Under the pieces are notes generated by a model. The model was given only the letters and a program-made list of their open reading frames with translations, did no database searches and was not told where the DNA came from. From the NCBI GenBank assembly GCA_015063685.1, contig SVTR01000031.1:1-44437 (forward strand): a stretch of 44,437 nucleotides of DNA, given 5' to 3'. Both the position numbers and the translations under genes were made by a program. This DNA is from Oscillospiraceae bacterium. Its GTDB lineage: Bacteria > Bacillota > Clostridia > Oscillospirales > CAG-272. Below, in pieces: positions 27,104 to 35,533 of the stretch (position 1 is the first letter of the stretch; every line of letters begins with the position of its first letter).

Positions 27104-27841
27104 TTACTCTCTCTCCTCAAGAAAATCCTCCAACGCCATAAGACCGTCGGAAAGATCCACCTTGTCGCCGGTGCTCATGTCGTACATATAGACGTAGGTA
27201 GGCGCTTTCTGAGTACTGACACCCGAGATCCATACCTGGCAACGAGTATCCTTAACGTCAATTCTCCAGGTGACCGATTCCGAAGCAGTGCTTTCGTCGT
27301 AAGGGAATTTCTCCAGATCCTCCCAGGTGATGGGAGAGGTCTTATCCGCCAGTCCCTTGACGTAATTCATGGTCAAAGGCTCTTTTTCAGCATTTTGAGC
27401 AGCTTCTCGGGCATCCTGGATGCCGTAGTAAATAGCCGGCGCGGAAATGAACAACAGCACAGCAATCACGCCGCCAATAAAGCAGATCAGCTTGACGTGG
27501 CTGAACATAAAGTCACTCATCCGCTGGCGGATAGGCTTTTTTCGCTCCAAGAGATGAACGCCGCCCTGGTCGCGGTAGGTGTGAGAATCGTCCACGGGTG
27601 GTGCTTCTCCATCTCCTTGGGCAGCTATCTCCCCGCGCTTACCGGGTTTGCGCTCTTTTGCCTTGCGCTTATACGGATTTTCCCGCTTTTCCGCAGGCTT
27701 GTCCTCGGTGGGAACGTAAGCCGAAGCGGGGTCATCGGCAGAGTCGGTTTTCTTTTTTTTCTTGTAGGGATTCTCCCGCTTGGGGATCTCATAGTCGTCG
27801 GAAAAGAGGCCGCCCTCGTCACGGTCATTCAATTCGCCCAT
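27104..27841 (-). CDS. Hypothetical single-pass membrane protein with charged N-terminal half
   Basis: 245 aa, not recognised. Residues 1-110 are hydrophilic and very rich in Lys/Arg/Glu/Asp, with two KRENPYK(K/R)K repeats at about 21-30 and 52-60. Residues 116-139 form one transmembrane helix. The remaining 105 residues would be outside the cell and end in an acidic LEDFLEERE. The charged, Pro-containing tail fits a cytoplasmic region that binds RNA or acidic partners, but no function is claimed. AAAGGAG precedes the ATG. It lies 37 bp after ybeY and before the repeat block and era; the slot holds other genes in many Firmicutes. Confidence 0.8.
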   Translation of the reverse strand: MGELNDRDEGGLFSDDYEIPKRENPYKKKKKTDSADDPASAYVPTEDKPAEKRENPYKRKAKERKPGKRGEIAAQGDGEAPPVDDSHTYRDQGGVHLLERKKPIRQRMSDFMFSHVKLICFIGGVIAVLLFISAPAIYYGIQDAREAAQNAEKEPLTMNYVKGLADKTSPITWEDLEKFPYDESTASESVTWRIDVKDTRCQVWISGVSTQKAPTYVYMYDMSTGDKVDLSDGLMALEDFLEERE

Positions 27842-27878
27842 GATAGATCTCCTTTCTCAGATCTCTGTATTTTGCATC

Positions 27879-28376
27879 TCAATCCTTTTTGATTCCCAAC
27901 CCCATGGCCTCCATGATGGCCGTCTGACGGGCGCGCATATCCAGCTCGTCCTCCTCGCCCGTCTCGTGGTCGTACCCCAGGAGATGAAGCATGGAGTGAA
28001 CGGTCAGGAAAGCGGTCTCCCGCTCAAAGCTGTGACCGAACTCTTCTGCCTGCTCCGCGGCCTTCTCCAAAGAGATGACGATATCTCCAAGAGAAATCAG
28101 GGGTGCGTCGATGGCAGGCTCTCCGCTATCGCCGGAGAAGTCGGTCATGGGGAAGGACAGCACATCGGTGGGTCTGTCAACCCCGCGGTACTGCTCATTG
28201 AGAAGATGGATATGCTCATTATCGGTGAAGGTGACGGACACCTCGCAGTCATTTTCAAAGCCCTCGAAGCTGAGGGTGGCGTCCACGGCGCGGCGTACCA
28301 GCATTTTCAGCTTGTAGGTGATGGGCAGCTTGTCCTGGTCGTTGGTGAAGTAGATCATTCTTTGTCCGTAGATCAT
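27879..28376 (-). CDS. ybeY: Endoribonuclease YbeY (rRNA maturation factor)
   Basis: Zinc-dependent single-strand RNase involved in 16S rRNA 3'-end maturation and ribosome quality control. The signature metal site HSMLHLLGYDHE (H-x3-H-x5-H) is near residue 125-136, preceded by the conserved RPTDVLSFP and LGDIVIS. 165 aa. The first ATG (28376) follows AAAGGAG at ideal spacing, so I keep it over the internal Met7. Placed after phoH, as in B. subtilis, but the HD-domain gene yqfF normally between them is missing. Confidence 0.95.
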   Translation of the reverse strand: MIYGQRMIYFTNDQDKLPITYKLKMLVRRAVDATLSFEGFENDCEVSVTFTDNEHIHLLNEQYRGVDRPTDVLSFPMTDFSGDSGEPAIDAPLISLGDIVISLEKAAEQAEEFGHSFERETAFLTVHSMLHLLGYDHETGEEDELDMRARQTAIMEAMGLGIKKD

Positions 28377-28419
28377 GGTGGTTCTCCTTTATGTTTGGTG
28401 TGTTATTTTTCTGGTGTGG

Positions 28420-28621
28420 TAAATTGTTGTTTAGTATAGTTTCGCCCCACCTTGAAATAGTCATCCTGAGCGAGGGCGACGCCCGAGTCGAAGGATCTCG
28501 CGATAAACGAAAGTCCTTTTATGATCATGGTTTGGAGAGGCAGAAGGAGATCCTTCGGCGCGGCCAGCGGCCTTGCTCAGGATGACAGCGCGCGGCGGTC
28601 GCCACGCTAAACAACAATTTA
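28420..28621. repeat. Element E2: 202-bp foldback repeat between phoH and ybeY
   Basis: Ends are TAAATTGTTGTTTAG (28420-28434) and CTAAACAACAATTTA (28607-28621). The interior pairs GTCATCCTGAGCGAGG with CTTGCTCAGGATGACA, and GTCGAAGGATCTC with GAGATCCTTCGGC. The same inner sequence occurs without the ends at 11929. Confidence 0.88.
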
Positions 28622-28627
28622 TAATCA

Positions 28628-29674
28628 TTAATTCGCCTTGAATTTATGCTCGCTTCTCCGAGCGTCCTGCCTTGCGGCCTTTTTCTCGGCGGCCTTCTGA
28701 GCCAGCTCGCGGTCGTATTTGTCGTAAGCCAGGATGATCTTTTGCACCAGATGATGGCGCACCACATCCTTCTCGGTCAGGTAGTGGATGGCGATATCCT
28801 CAATGCCCGCCAGGATCTTGACGGCAGATGCGAGGCCCGACTTCTGTCCCGAAGGCAGGTCGGTCTGGGTCAGATCGCCCGTGACCACCACCTTGGAGCC
28901 GAAGCCCAGACGGGTGAGGAACATCTTCACCTGCTCGGGGGTGGCGTTCTGCGCCTCGTCCAGAATGATGAAGGCATCGTCCAGGGTGCGGCCTCTCATG
29001 TAGGCCAGGGGTGCCACCTCGATGACCCCCTTCTCAATGAGCTTCTGATAGGTCTCGGTGCCCATCATCTCCCCCAGGGCGTCGTAAAGGGGACGGAGAT
29101 AGGGATCGATCTTGCTGAGCAAATCCCCGGGCAAAAAGCCCAGGCGTTCCCCCGCCTCGATGGCAGGACGGGTCAGGATGATGCGGGACACCTGCTTTTC
29201 CTTCAAAGCCTTCACCGCCATGGCCACGGCGAGAAAAGTCTTACCCGTACCCGCGGGGCCAATGCCCAGCACGATGGTATTCTTGCGGATGGCCTCCACG
29301 TATTTGTTCTGTCCCACGGTCTTGGCCTTGATGGGCTTGCCCTTGGCGGTGACGAAGATGGTATCCGAGCCGATGGAAGCCAGCTCCCCGCCCTTGCCGT
29401 CGGAAATCATGTCCACCACGTAGCGGACGCTCTGATCGGAAAGATTGTCGTTATAGCGCACCATGTCCCGGAGGTACTCCACCGCGCGGGCGGCGGCGTT
29501 CACCGCCTCCATGTCCTCACCGCTGACGAGAATGGCATCGCTGCCGTCCTCCCCCGAGCGGTTGCGGAGAGTCACGCCGAAGGTTCCCTCGATGATGCGG
29601 GTATTGACGTCGTAGCTACCGAAAATGGCAGCGGTAACGTCGGGGCTGTCTACTTTGATGATCCTTTGGTTCAT
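28628..29674 (-). CDS. phoH: PhoH family ATPase/RNA-binding protein
   Basis: P-loop ATPase related to the N-terminal part of superfamily 1 helicases, thought to act in RNA metabolism. An N-terminal KH-like region (residues 1-100) is followed by Walker A GPAGTGKTFLAV, RPAIEAGERLGFLPGD and YMRGRTLDDAFIILDEAQN (Walker B). TGDLTQTDLP and FLTEKDVVRH-type motifs (here YLTEKDVVRH) follow. The C terminus is basic and Ala/Lys/Arg-rich. 348 aa. Starts 17 bp after yqfD in a clear operon with the sporulation genes. Confidence 0.94.
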   Translation of the reverse strand: MNQRIIKVDSPDVTAAIFGSYDVNTRIIEGTFGVTLRNRSGEDGSDAILVSGEDMEAVNAAARAVEYLRDMVRYNDNLSDQSVRYVVDMISDGKGGELASIGSDTIFVTAKGKPIKAKTVGQNKYVEAIRKNTIVLGIGPAGTGKTFLAVAMAVKALKEKQVSRIILTRPAIEAGERLGFLPGDLLSKIDPYLRPLYDALGEMMGTETYQKLIEKGVIEVAPLAYMRGRTLDDAFIILDEAQNATPEQVKMFLTRLGFGSKVVVTGDLTQTDLPSGQKSGLASAVKILAGIEDIAIHYLTEKDVVRHHLVQKIILAYDKYDRELAQKAAEKKAARQDARRSEHKFKAN

Positions 29675-29691
29675 AAGGAAATATAACCTTT

Positions 29692-30888
29692 CTATGGCAA
29701 GACCTTGAAGGTCTGTTCTTTGGCGATATCGCGGATGCAGGTGAGGGTACAGGTCAGCATATATCGATCCTCCGCAAGCGTCGCGGTGACTGTTTTGGAC
29801 AGCACCTCCACCTCTCCCGGCAGACTGCCTATCCTCTGCGCCAGGGTATGATAAGCCAACGCCTCTGCCTCAGCGTATGTGCGTTTTTCCTCGGTCACGG
29901 TATAGGGAATATGCCACTCGGTGACCCAAGATATGGGGAAATCCACGCCCCATTCCGAAAAGGGCACAGATACCCTTTTTATTATATCACAACTCATCTC
30001 CGAATTGAAGTCCTTTTTTGAAAATTTTATGGGATTTTCAAAAAAATTGAGAGATTTTTCACAGTAAATGGTATCGGCATCAGTTGTATGGATCTTTTTT
30101 TCATAGGTCAGGGGGATCTCCACCAAAATCTCCTCCACCACTCGAGCATAGACCCGTCCCTCCGCGTGGGTATAGCGGATACCCACCTGTTCGCTGTCGT
30201 AAAGTCCGCTGACCAAAAGATCTCCGGCCCCCACCCATTGTCCCGCTGAGACAACCACGTTCCCTCTCTCCAGCTCCACACGAACGATCTGCCCCCCGGT
30301 GTCCGCCACCAGGTTGGCGGGTGTGTCCGACTCTGCCTTCGGCTTGTGAATAGCCTCGCGGATCTGAACATAGGCCACGGTTCCCTTCATATTGACAGAG
30401 ATCCAGGAAAGGGCGTCATTGGTCATGAGCACTTTGTTTTCCAGACGGTCAGCCTTGAAGCTCCCCAGATAGCTCCCCACCCCGAAGCCGCAGGTGCGCA
30501 GGGTCTCCTCCACCTGTCGCTCGGTCAGCAGCTCATTACCTGTCACCCGCACATCCCAGACGAATCTTGAAGAGACGATATACAAGGCCGTGACCAGCAA
30601 AAGCCCCAGCCACACTCCGGGGCGGCGGAAAATCCAACGCCCGATCCCGGGTAGTCCGTGCTCGGCCACCACAGTCACGGGCAGTTCTATGGCGCCGCAA
30701 AGCGCCAACGCTTTTCGGGCAACAGGTGTGCGCATCCGAAGAGTGATCTGCTCTCCATCGTTTGCTGTGGTAGTGGTTGTAAAAGTATCGTAGGTCCAGC
30801 CGTAGCGGCGGCAAAGCTCCAAAAAGTCAGCCGCCCGGCTCATGGGGATGGATATGATCTTGTATCCAACAAAAAAATAGGTCAGCAT
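29692..30888 (-). CDS. yqfD: Sporulation protein YqfD
   Basis: 398-aa membrane protein of the YqfD family, required for sporulation in B. subtilis. There is one clear transmembrane segment at about residues 92-108 (GVWLGLLLVTALYIVSS). It is followed by a POTRA/FtsQ-like stretch (VRVTGNELLTERQVEETLRTCGFGVGSYL) and a C-terminal beta-rich half (GGQIVRVELERGNVVVSAGQWV). The start follows GGAGACC. Adjacent to the yqfC-type gene upstream and phoH downstream, the usual order. Confidence 0.93.
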   Translation of the reverse strand: MLTYFFVGYKIISIPMSRAADFLELCRRYGWTYDTFTTTTTANDGEQITLRMRTPVARKALALCGAIELPVTVVAEHGLPGIGRWIFRRPGVWLGLLLVTALYIVSSRFVWDVRVTGNELLTERQVEETLRTCGFGVGSYLGSFKADRLENKVLMTNDALSWISVNMKGTVAYVQIREAIHKPKAESDTPANLVADTGGQIVRVELERGNVVVSAGQWVGAGDLLVSGLYDSEQVGIRYTHAEGRVYARVVEEILVEIPLTYEKKIHTTDADTIYCEKSLNFFENPIKFSKKDFNSEMSCDIIKRVSVPFSEWGVDFPISWVTEWHIPYTVTEEKRTYAEAEALAYHTLAQRIGSLPGEVEVLSKTVTATLAEDRYMLTCTLTCIRDIAKEQTFKVLP

Positions 30889-30928
30889 GTGGTCTCCTTC
30901 GTGTGCTCAAGAAAGATCATAATACAAA

Positions 30929-31273
30929 TTACGGCCGGGCGCTTTCCGCATCCTCGTCCAGAAAGCAGATCCCCTGAATCAACCCGTCCACCCCCACGGC
31001 TCCCGCAAGGAAAGAATGACAGACCAAGCGCTGTCCCGTGATACACAAAACACAATTTTGAAGGGCGAGGCGCATCTCCTCAGAGGTATAATGAAGGATC
31101 CTCCTGCATCCGTGCACCAGCATGGAATGGCGACCTCGCAGCTCGATCCGCATGCCCCCGCTAAGAACGTCGGGGGGAAAATCCAGCTTAACCGCCAACC
31201 ATTCGGGCACGGGGCGATGTGCCTGTGCGGTTCCCTTCTCGCCCTCAGCGGGTTTATTTTTTCTGTCACTCAT
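30929..31273 (-). CDS. yqfC: YabP/YqfC-family sporulation protein
   Basis: A 114-aa protein with the YqfC pattern: DFPPDVLSGGMRIELRGRHSMLVHGCRRILHYTSEEMRLAL and then a short beta stretch ending GLIQGICFLDE. Members are sporulation proteins, usually made in the mother cell under sigma-E; no confident sigma-E promoter could be read here. I choose the ATG at 31273, six bases after GGAGGAG, over the ATG at 31315, which lacks a site. Position directly upstream of yqfD supports the name despite low sequence identity expected for this family. Confidence 0.82.
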   Translation of the reverse strand: MSDRKNKPAEGEKGTAQAHRPVPEWLAVKLDFPPDVLSGGMRIELRGRHSMLVHGCRRILHYTSEEMRLALQNCVLCITGQRLVCHSFLAGAVGVDGLIQGICFLDEDAESARP

Positions 31274-31412
31274 GTTTTTCTCCTCCGCACCATATGATAA
31301 ATCATCATCGGACACCGAAGCAACGCAGACGTGTGAAACCTGTCACAAAGCTTCTCACGTCAGCACTTTCTTGGGTGACCGTGTTTCACTTTATGCATCC
31401 GGAGGTCGTGAC

Positions 31413-32579
31413 ATGACACACAAAACGGCGGGAGATACAAGGCCGCCGCAACGCCTTCACATCGGGCAGGTCTTTTTTTGTCTGCTCAGCATTTTTTGCT
31501 TTTTACTCATCCTCAGAAACTCCGAGGTGGCCATATCCTACATGAGTCGAGGCTTGTCCCTATGCGCCAATACCGTTATCCCTTCCCTGTTCCCCTTCAT
31601 GGTTCTCTCCGAGCTTTTGGTAGCCAGCGGCGCGGGAGAAGCCCTGGGGCGGCTTCTCGCCAAGCCCATGAAGTGGTTGTTCGGTTTGTCGGGGGCGGGA
31701 TGCTCTGCGGTGGTGCTGGGTTCTATGTGCGGCTTTCCCGTAGGTGCGGCCACCGCCGTTTCCCTTTATGACAAAAATGTCATTTCCAAGCGAGAGTGTG
31801 AGCATCTGCTCACCTTTTCCAACAATCCCTCCTCTGCCTTTTTGATCACAGCCGTGGGTGTTTCTCTGTTCGGCAGTCACAGGCTGGGGCTGATTCTGTA
31901 TCTTTTGGTGTTGGGCACTTCTTTTTTCATTGGATTTCTCATGCGGTTCTTTCTGCGCGACAAGGCGCGTTCCTCGCCTCGAAAAGAGCATCCCCACTTT
32001 CCGTCAGGGCTTCATCCCGGCGGAGTATCCATGTTTACCAACGCGGTCTCTCACGCCGCCCTGAGCATGCTGACCGTCTGCGCTTACGTGATCTTTTTTT
32101 CCGCATTGACCGGTGCCCTGGCAGGTGCTGTCCAGCAAGTAGGAAACGTCAGTCACACCCTTTACGCCATGATCTACGGCTTTTTGGAGATGTCGGGGGG
32201 CATCAGCGAGGCGGCAACGCTGACAGGAGAGACAGCTTTCTCCCTCCTGCCCATTGTGCTTGCCGCCGCCATGGCGGGGTGGTCGGGACTGTCGGTGCAT
32301 TGCCAGATTCTCACCCTGTGCGGCGGTCGAGGGCTTTCCTTCAAGCCTTATTTTTGCGCCAAGGTACTACAGGGCATTTTGTGCGGTCTTTTGGCTTGGC
32401 TCCTGCTTTCCGTTATGGATCCCGCAGACCTCCCCCCGGTGTCTGAGACCGTGGCCACCCTGATCCCCCTGTTCAGCAGTACGGGTGCTCTTTCCTCGGC
32501 CTTGACCCTGATCTCCCACATAGGCTTTGTAACGGGGATCATGATAAAGATAAAAAAATCCGGCTACAGAGGCTCTTGA
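31413..32579 (+). CDS. ylbJ: Sporulation integral membrane protein YlbJ
   Basis: 388-aa polytopic membrane protein with the nucleoside-recognition/YlbJ pattern. Hydrophobic helices begin at about residue 19, with SRGLSLCANTVIPSLFPFMVLSELL, GSMCGFPVGAATAVSLYDK and LTFSNNPSSAFL highly characteristic. The B. subtilis homologue is needed for spore maturation. The start at 31413 follows GGAGG by seven bases; the open frame extends upstream without a site. Divergent from yqfC and convergent with the desulfurase-like gene, whose stop is only 3 bp away. Confidence 0.92.
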   Translation: MTHKTAGDTRPPQRLHIGQVFFCLLSIFCFLLILRNSEVAISYMSRGLSLCANTVIPSLFPFMVLSELLVASGAGEALGRLLAKPMKWLFGLSGAGCSAVVLGSMCGFPVGAATAVSLYDKNVISKRECEHLLTFSNNPSSAFLITAVGVSLFGSHRLGLILYLLVLGTSFFIGFLMRFFLRDKARSSPRKEHPHFPSGLHPGGVSMFTNAVSHAALSMLTVCAYVIFFSALTGALAGAVQQVGNVSHTLYAMIYGFLEMSGGISEAATLTGETAFSLLPIVLAAAMAGWSGLSVHCQILTLCGGRGLSFKPYFCAKVLQGILCGLLAWLLLSVMDPADLPPVSETVATLIPLFSSTGALSSALTLISHIGFVTGIMIKIKKSGYRGS

Positions 32580-32582
32580 AGG

Positions 32583-33767
32583 CTATGGACGCTCATGACA
32601 AAGATGACGGATAGCGTCAATAACGGCATCACAGTCTCTCTCGGTGTTATTGTAGCCAAAGGAGACCCGCACGGCGCCCTCTTCGGGTGTTTTCAAGGTG
32701 CGATGGCCCAGCGCCGAGCAATGAAAGCCCGGACGGACGCAGATCCCTTGCCCGTCCAGATATGCGCCTACGGATTCGGAGGCCATCCCCCGTATTGAGA
32801 ACAATACCACGCCGCCCTTGTGTTTTGGCGCATACACGGTCACGGGGGAAAGTCGGGATAAGGCCTGCTTCAATCGCTCTCCCAGACGGGTTTCTTGATG
32901 GCGGATGGCTTCGATCCCCACGCGCTTGACGCAATTCATTCCCGCATGCAGGCCGGCGATCCCGGGTCCCGGTACTGTCCCTGCTTCATACATCTCAGGC
33001 AGAGCCTCCGACATATCTCCCGCCAAAGAATCTACTCCGTTGCCTCCCGTGATCAAGGGCCGTGGTGTCACACGGGGACTCAAAAGCAGCATGCCCGTTC
33101 CCTGGGGACCAAGGAGTCCCTTATGTCCCGGCAGACAAAGGGCGTCTATGTGCATGCGCGCCATATGGATCTCCTGCACCCCCGCCGACTGGGCACCATC
33201 CACCACAAAGATGATCCCCATTTCTTGACATAGACGGCCAATGGCCTCGATGGGCAACACCAAGGAGCAGATATTGGCGGCATGGGCACAGATGATCATT
33301 TTGGTCTTTGGCGTCAGCTTGCGACGGATGCTTTGAAGAATCATATCTTCATTGCACACGGGGGCGGCGGCAAAGGTTTCAAAGGTATCATAGGTAATTA
33401 CCCCTTCTTCCGCCAGTCGATGAAGGGGACGCCACACCGAATTATGCTCCATATCCGAGCAGAGGACGTGATCCCCTGCCTTGAGCAACCCGATGATGGC
33501 CATATTGAGTGCCTGGGTGGTATTCATGGTAAAGACCACCCGTTCCGGATGCGAAAGCCCGAAAAGCTCGGCGGCCGTCTCCCGACAGGCATACACCTGC
33601 TGAGCGGCGGCCAAAGACAGGCGATGGGCCCCCCGTCCCGGATTCCCCCCCTTTGTCTCCATATAATCCGTCATGGCGCGGATCACCTCGGGCGGCTTCG
33701 GAAAGCTGGTGGCGGCTTGGTCTGCGTAGATCTGTCGGCTTTTGTAAGCACCTGAACGGGTGGTCAT
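32583..33767 (-). CDS. Cysteine desulfurase / selenocysteine lyase-like aminotransferase class V
   Basis: PLP enzyme of the NifS/SufS type. YADQAATSFPKPPEVIRAM is the N-terminal signature, HAANICSLVLPI lies mid-protein, and LPGHKGLLGPQGTGML contains the PLP Lys. RPGFHCSALGHRTL carries the active-site Cys that would hold persulfide or selenide. 394 aa from the ATG at 33767 (GGGAGG eight bases before). The gene follows a DUF3343 protein with a 4-bp gap. Such pairs suggest mobilisation of sulfur or selenium from cysteine/selenocysteine to a carrier, rather than housekeeping IscS; this is inference. Confidence 0.88.
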   Translation of the reverse strand: MTTRSGAYKSRQIYADQAATSFPKPPEVIRAMTDYMETKGGNPGRGAHRLSLAAAQQVYACRETAAELFGLSHPERVVFTMNTTQALNMAIIGLLKAGDHVLCSDMEHNSVWRPLHRLAEEGVITYDTFETFAAAPVCNEDMILQSIRRKLTPKTKMIICAHAANICSLVLPIEAIGRLCQEMGIIFVVDGAQSAGVQEIHMARMHIDALCLPGHKGLLGPQGTGMLLLSPRVTPRPLITGGNGVDSLAGDMSEALPEMYEAGTVPGPGIAGLHAGMNCVKRVGIEAIRHQETRLGERLKQALSRLSPVTVYAPKHKGGVVLFSIRGMASESVGAYLDGQGICVRPGFHCSALGHRTLKTPEEGAVRVSFGYNNTERDCDAVIDAIRHLCHERP

Positions 33768-33771
33768 GCGG

Positions 33772-34068
33772 TTATCCTCCCATATATTTTTTAACCGAGA
33801 TCCCCGCACGTCCCAAAACGGTGCGGACGAGCTCGGTCTGAGCGCAGGCAAAGGTTATGCCGTAGGCACAGCCCTTGGCACTTTTGGATGAGCTGATTTT
33901 GATCACCGCCGCGTGAATGGCAGCGTTAGACACAGTCCTTTGAGCCTGAAGCGCGGCAGTCATGGTACCCAGCACGGCGGTGCATTCGCCGCTCCCTTGG
34001 GGACCCTCCCCCGAGAAGGCGTAGGGATCGGATGTCTTTCGTCCCGCGCCGGTGTCTCTGTTGTACAT
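33772..34068 (-). CDS. DUF3343 putative Se/S carrier-like protein
   Basis: 98 aa. Residues 32-98 fit the small DUF3343 fold (Pfam PF11823, described as a putative Se/S carrier-like protein): a first strand and helix (AVLGTMTAALQAQRTV), SSSKSAKGCAYGITFAC with two cysteines, and a final helix (VRTVLGRAGISVKKYM). The first 30 residues are Gly/Ser-rich and unusual for the family, so an internal start is possible, though GGAGG lies seven bases before the ATG used. The desulfurase-like partner follows immediately. Confidence 0.8.
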   Translation of the reverse strand: MYNRDTGAGRKTSDPYAFSGEGPQGSGECTAVLGTMTAALQAQRTVSNAAIHAAVIKISSSKSAKGCAYGITFACAQTELVRTVLGRAGISVKKYMGG

Positions 34069-34144
34069 AGCAACACCTCCTCACCAAAGGGTATGCCTTC
34101 TGTCGAATTTTTGTTACCGCATATCGGAAGGCGCGCCCATCCGC

Positions 34145-34175
34145 AAAAAAAGAGCCGATCCCCAAAGGGATCGAC
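34145..34175 (-). terminator. Terminator after the lipase gene
   Basis: CGATCCC (34156-34162) pairs with GGGATCG (34167-34173). On the minus strand the hairpin runs into GCTCTTTTTTT. It separates the lipase-ending operon from the DUF3343 gene. Confidence 0.85.
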
Positions 34176-34178
34176 CCA

Positions 34179-34964
34179 TCAGTAGCCCCTGTCCCGCAGA
34201 TCCTCGCAGAGAGACAGATAAAAGCCGTAGATCTTTTCTTTTTTCTTTTTTTTCACCATGAAGTCCACGATCTCGGAATGAGACACTGAGCCGTCGGTAC
34301 AGCTTCCCTTATATTCTCCAAACCGACTGGAGGACAGGGACACCAGTCCGTCTGAGGGCACATCCTCCATGCGGCGGGAAAAATACAGGGGGATCCCCAT
34401 AATGAAATCATCCCGACTCCTCTCCAGAGTGGTGGAATAGCTTTGCACGAAAATACCCTCGTGAGGGGTATCGTCAAAATAAGCCATGGCGCCGTCGGGG
34501 GTATCTGAAAGCTGCTTGCAAACCTTCAACACCTGGGGCTGCTTGTCACCAAACAGGCGATACCAAAAGGTCAGCCAGGCGGCGATGAGATGCTTGACAG
34601 GTCTCGGCAGGGTGTATAGCTTCGTAGCAATGGGAGACCCCTTATGGGGTGTGCAAAGGCAGGTGAGCGAGGCCACCGCGTGCTTCATATCCAAATGCCC
34701 GATCATATAGCGGCTGTCCAGCCCGCCCTTGGAGTGGGCGATAAGATTCACCTTCTCCGCTCCCGTTTCGGAAAGGATGGCAAGGATCTGTTTCTTGAGC
34801 TGAGCGGCGTTGGTCTCAATGGTGCCAAAGCCGTCTGTGTCCGATGTATAAACGGTGTAGCCCTGTGCCCTCAGAAGAGCCTCGATCTTACCAAAGGCCT
34901 TGAAGCGGCCCACGTCCTTCAGAGCGATCCCGTGAACCAAAATAATGGGATAGGCGGTTGACAT
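34179..34964 (-). CDS. Alpha/beta hydrolase, triacylglycerol lipase-like
   Basis: 261-aa hydrolase with no signal peptide seen. YPIILVHGI forms the oxyanion strand and LIAHSKGGLDSRY carries the nucleophile Ser. DGLVSLSSSRFGEYKG and SVSHSEIVDFM supply the likely acid and His. The layout resembles bacterial triacylglycerol lipases and esterases that act on acyl esters. The C-terminal tail has KKKKKEK. The ATG abuts the tag stop (TGAATG), with AAAGGAG inside the end of tag, so the two are translationally coupled. Substrate unknown. Confidence 0.85.
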   Translation of the reverse strand: MSTAYPIILVHGIALKDVGRFKAFGKIEALLRAQGYTVYTSDTDGFGTIETNAAQLKKQILAILSETGAEKVNLIAHSKGGLDSRYMIGHLDMKHAVASLTCLCTPHKGSPIATKLYTLPRPVKHLIAAWLTFWYRLFGDKQPQVLKVCKQLSDTPDGAMAYFDDTPHEGIFVQSYSTTLERSRDDFIMGIPLYFSRRMEDVPSDGLVSLSSSRFGEYKGSCTDGSVSHSEIVDFMVKKKKKEKIYGFYLSLCEDLRDRGY

Positions 34965-35525
34965 TCAGCTCTCCTTTCGGCGGTGATAAAGGGCACAGCA
35001 GGGTTCGTGATCGTCAATGACGCCCACGGCTTGCAGGTATGAATAAATGATGGTACTGCCTACGAAGGTCATCCCCCGTGCTTTGAGATCCTTGGATATG
35101 GTGTCCGATAGGGGGGAGGTAGTGCGGATCACGCCGTCTTCGTAGCGGATAATCTCACCCTTTGTAAATTGCCACAGGTAGTCCGAAAAGCTGCCGAACT
35201 CATCCCTGATAGTCAAAAAAACCGCGGCGTTTCCAATGGCGGCGTAAATCTTGCGACGGTTGCGGACAATGCCTTTGTTTTGCATCAGCAGCTCCACCCG
35301 ATCCTCGGTAAAGCGGCTGACAAGTTCGGGGTCAAAGCCATCGAAGGCCTCACGGAAATGCTCACGCTTATGGAGAATGCAGGCCCAAGAAAGCCCTGCC
35401 TGAAAGGACTCCAGGATGAGCATTTCAAAGAGATGGCGATCATCATGGGAGGGGATCCCCCATTCGGTATCATGATAAACCAGATACAGGGGATCTTTGG
35501 GGTCTGCCCAGGAACAACGATCCAT
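34965..35525 (-). CDS. tag: DNA-3-methyladenine glycosylase I
   Basis: Removes 3-methyladenine from alkylated DNA, starting base-excision repair. The N terminus DRCSWADPKDPLYLVYHDTEWGIP is highly characteristic and includes zinc ligands Cys4 and His18. FEMLILESFQAGLSWACILHKRE forms the helix-hairpin-helix region, and NKGIVRNRRKI follows. The C terminus has HEPCCAL with the remaining zinc ligands. 186 aa, normal length. Eight bases after the preceding gene. Confidence 0.96.
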   Translation of the reverse strand: MDRCSWADPKDPLYLVYHDTEWGIPSHDDRHLFEMLILESFQAGLSWACILHKREHFREAFDGFDPELVSRFTEDRVELLMQNKGIVRNRRKIYAAIGNAAVFLTIRDEFGSFSDYLWQFTKGEIIRYEDGVIRTTSPLSDTISKDLKARGMTFVGSTIIYSYLQAVGVIDDHEPCCALYHRRKES

Positions 35526-35533
35526 ATGTCACC

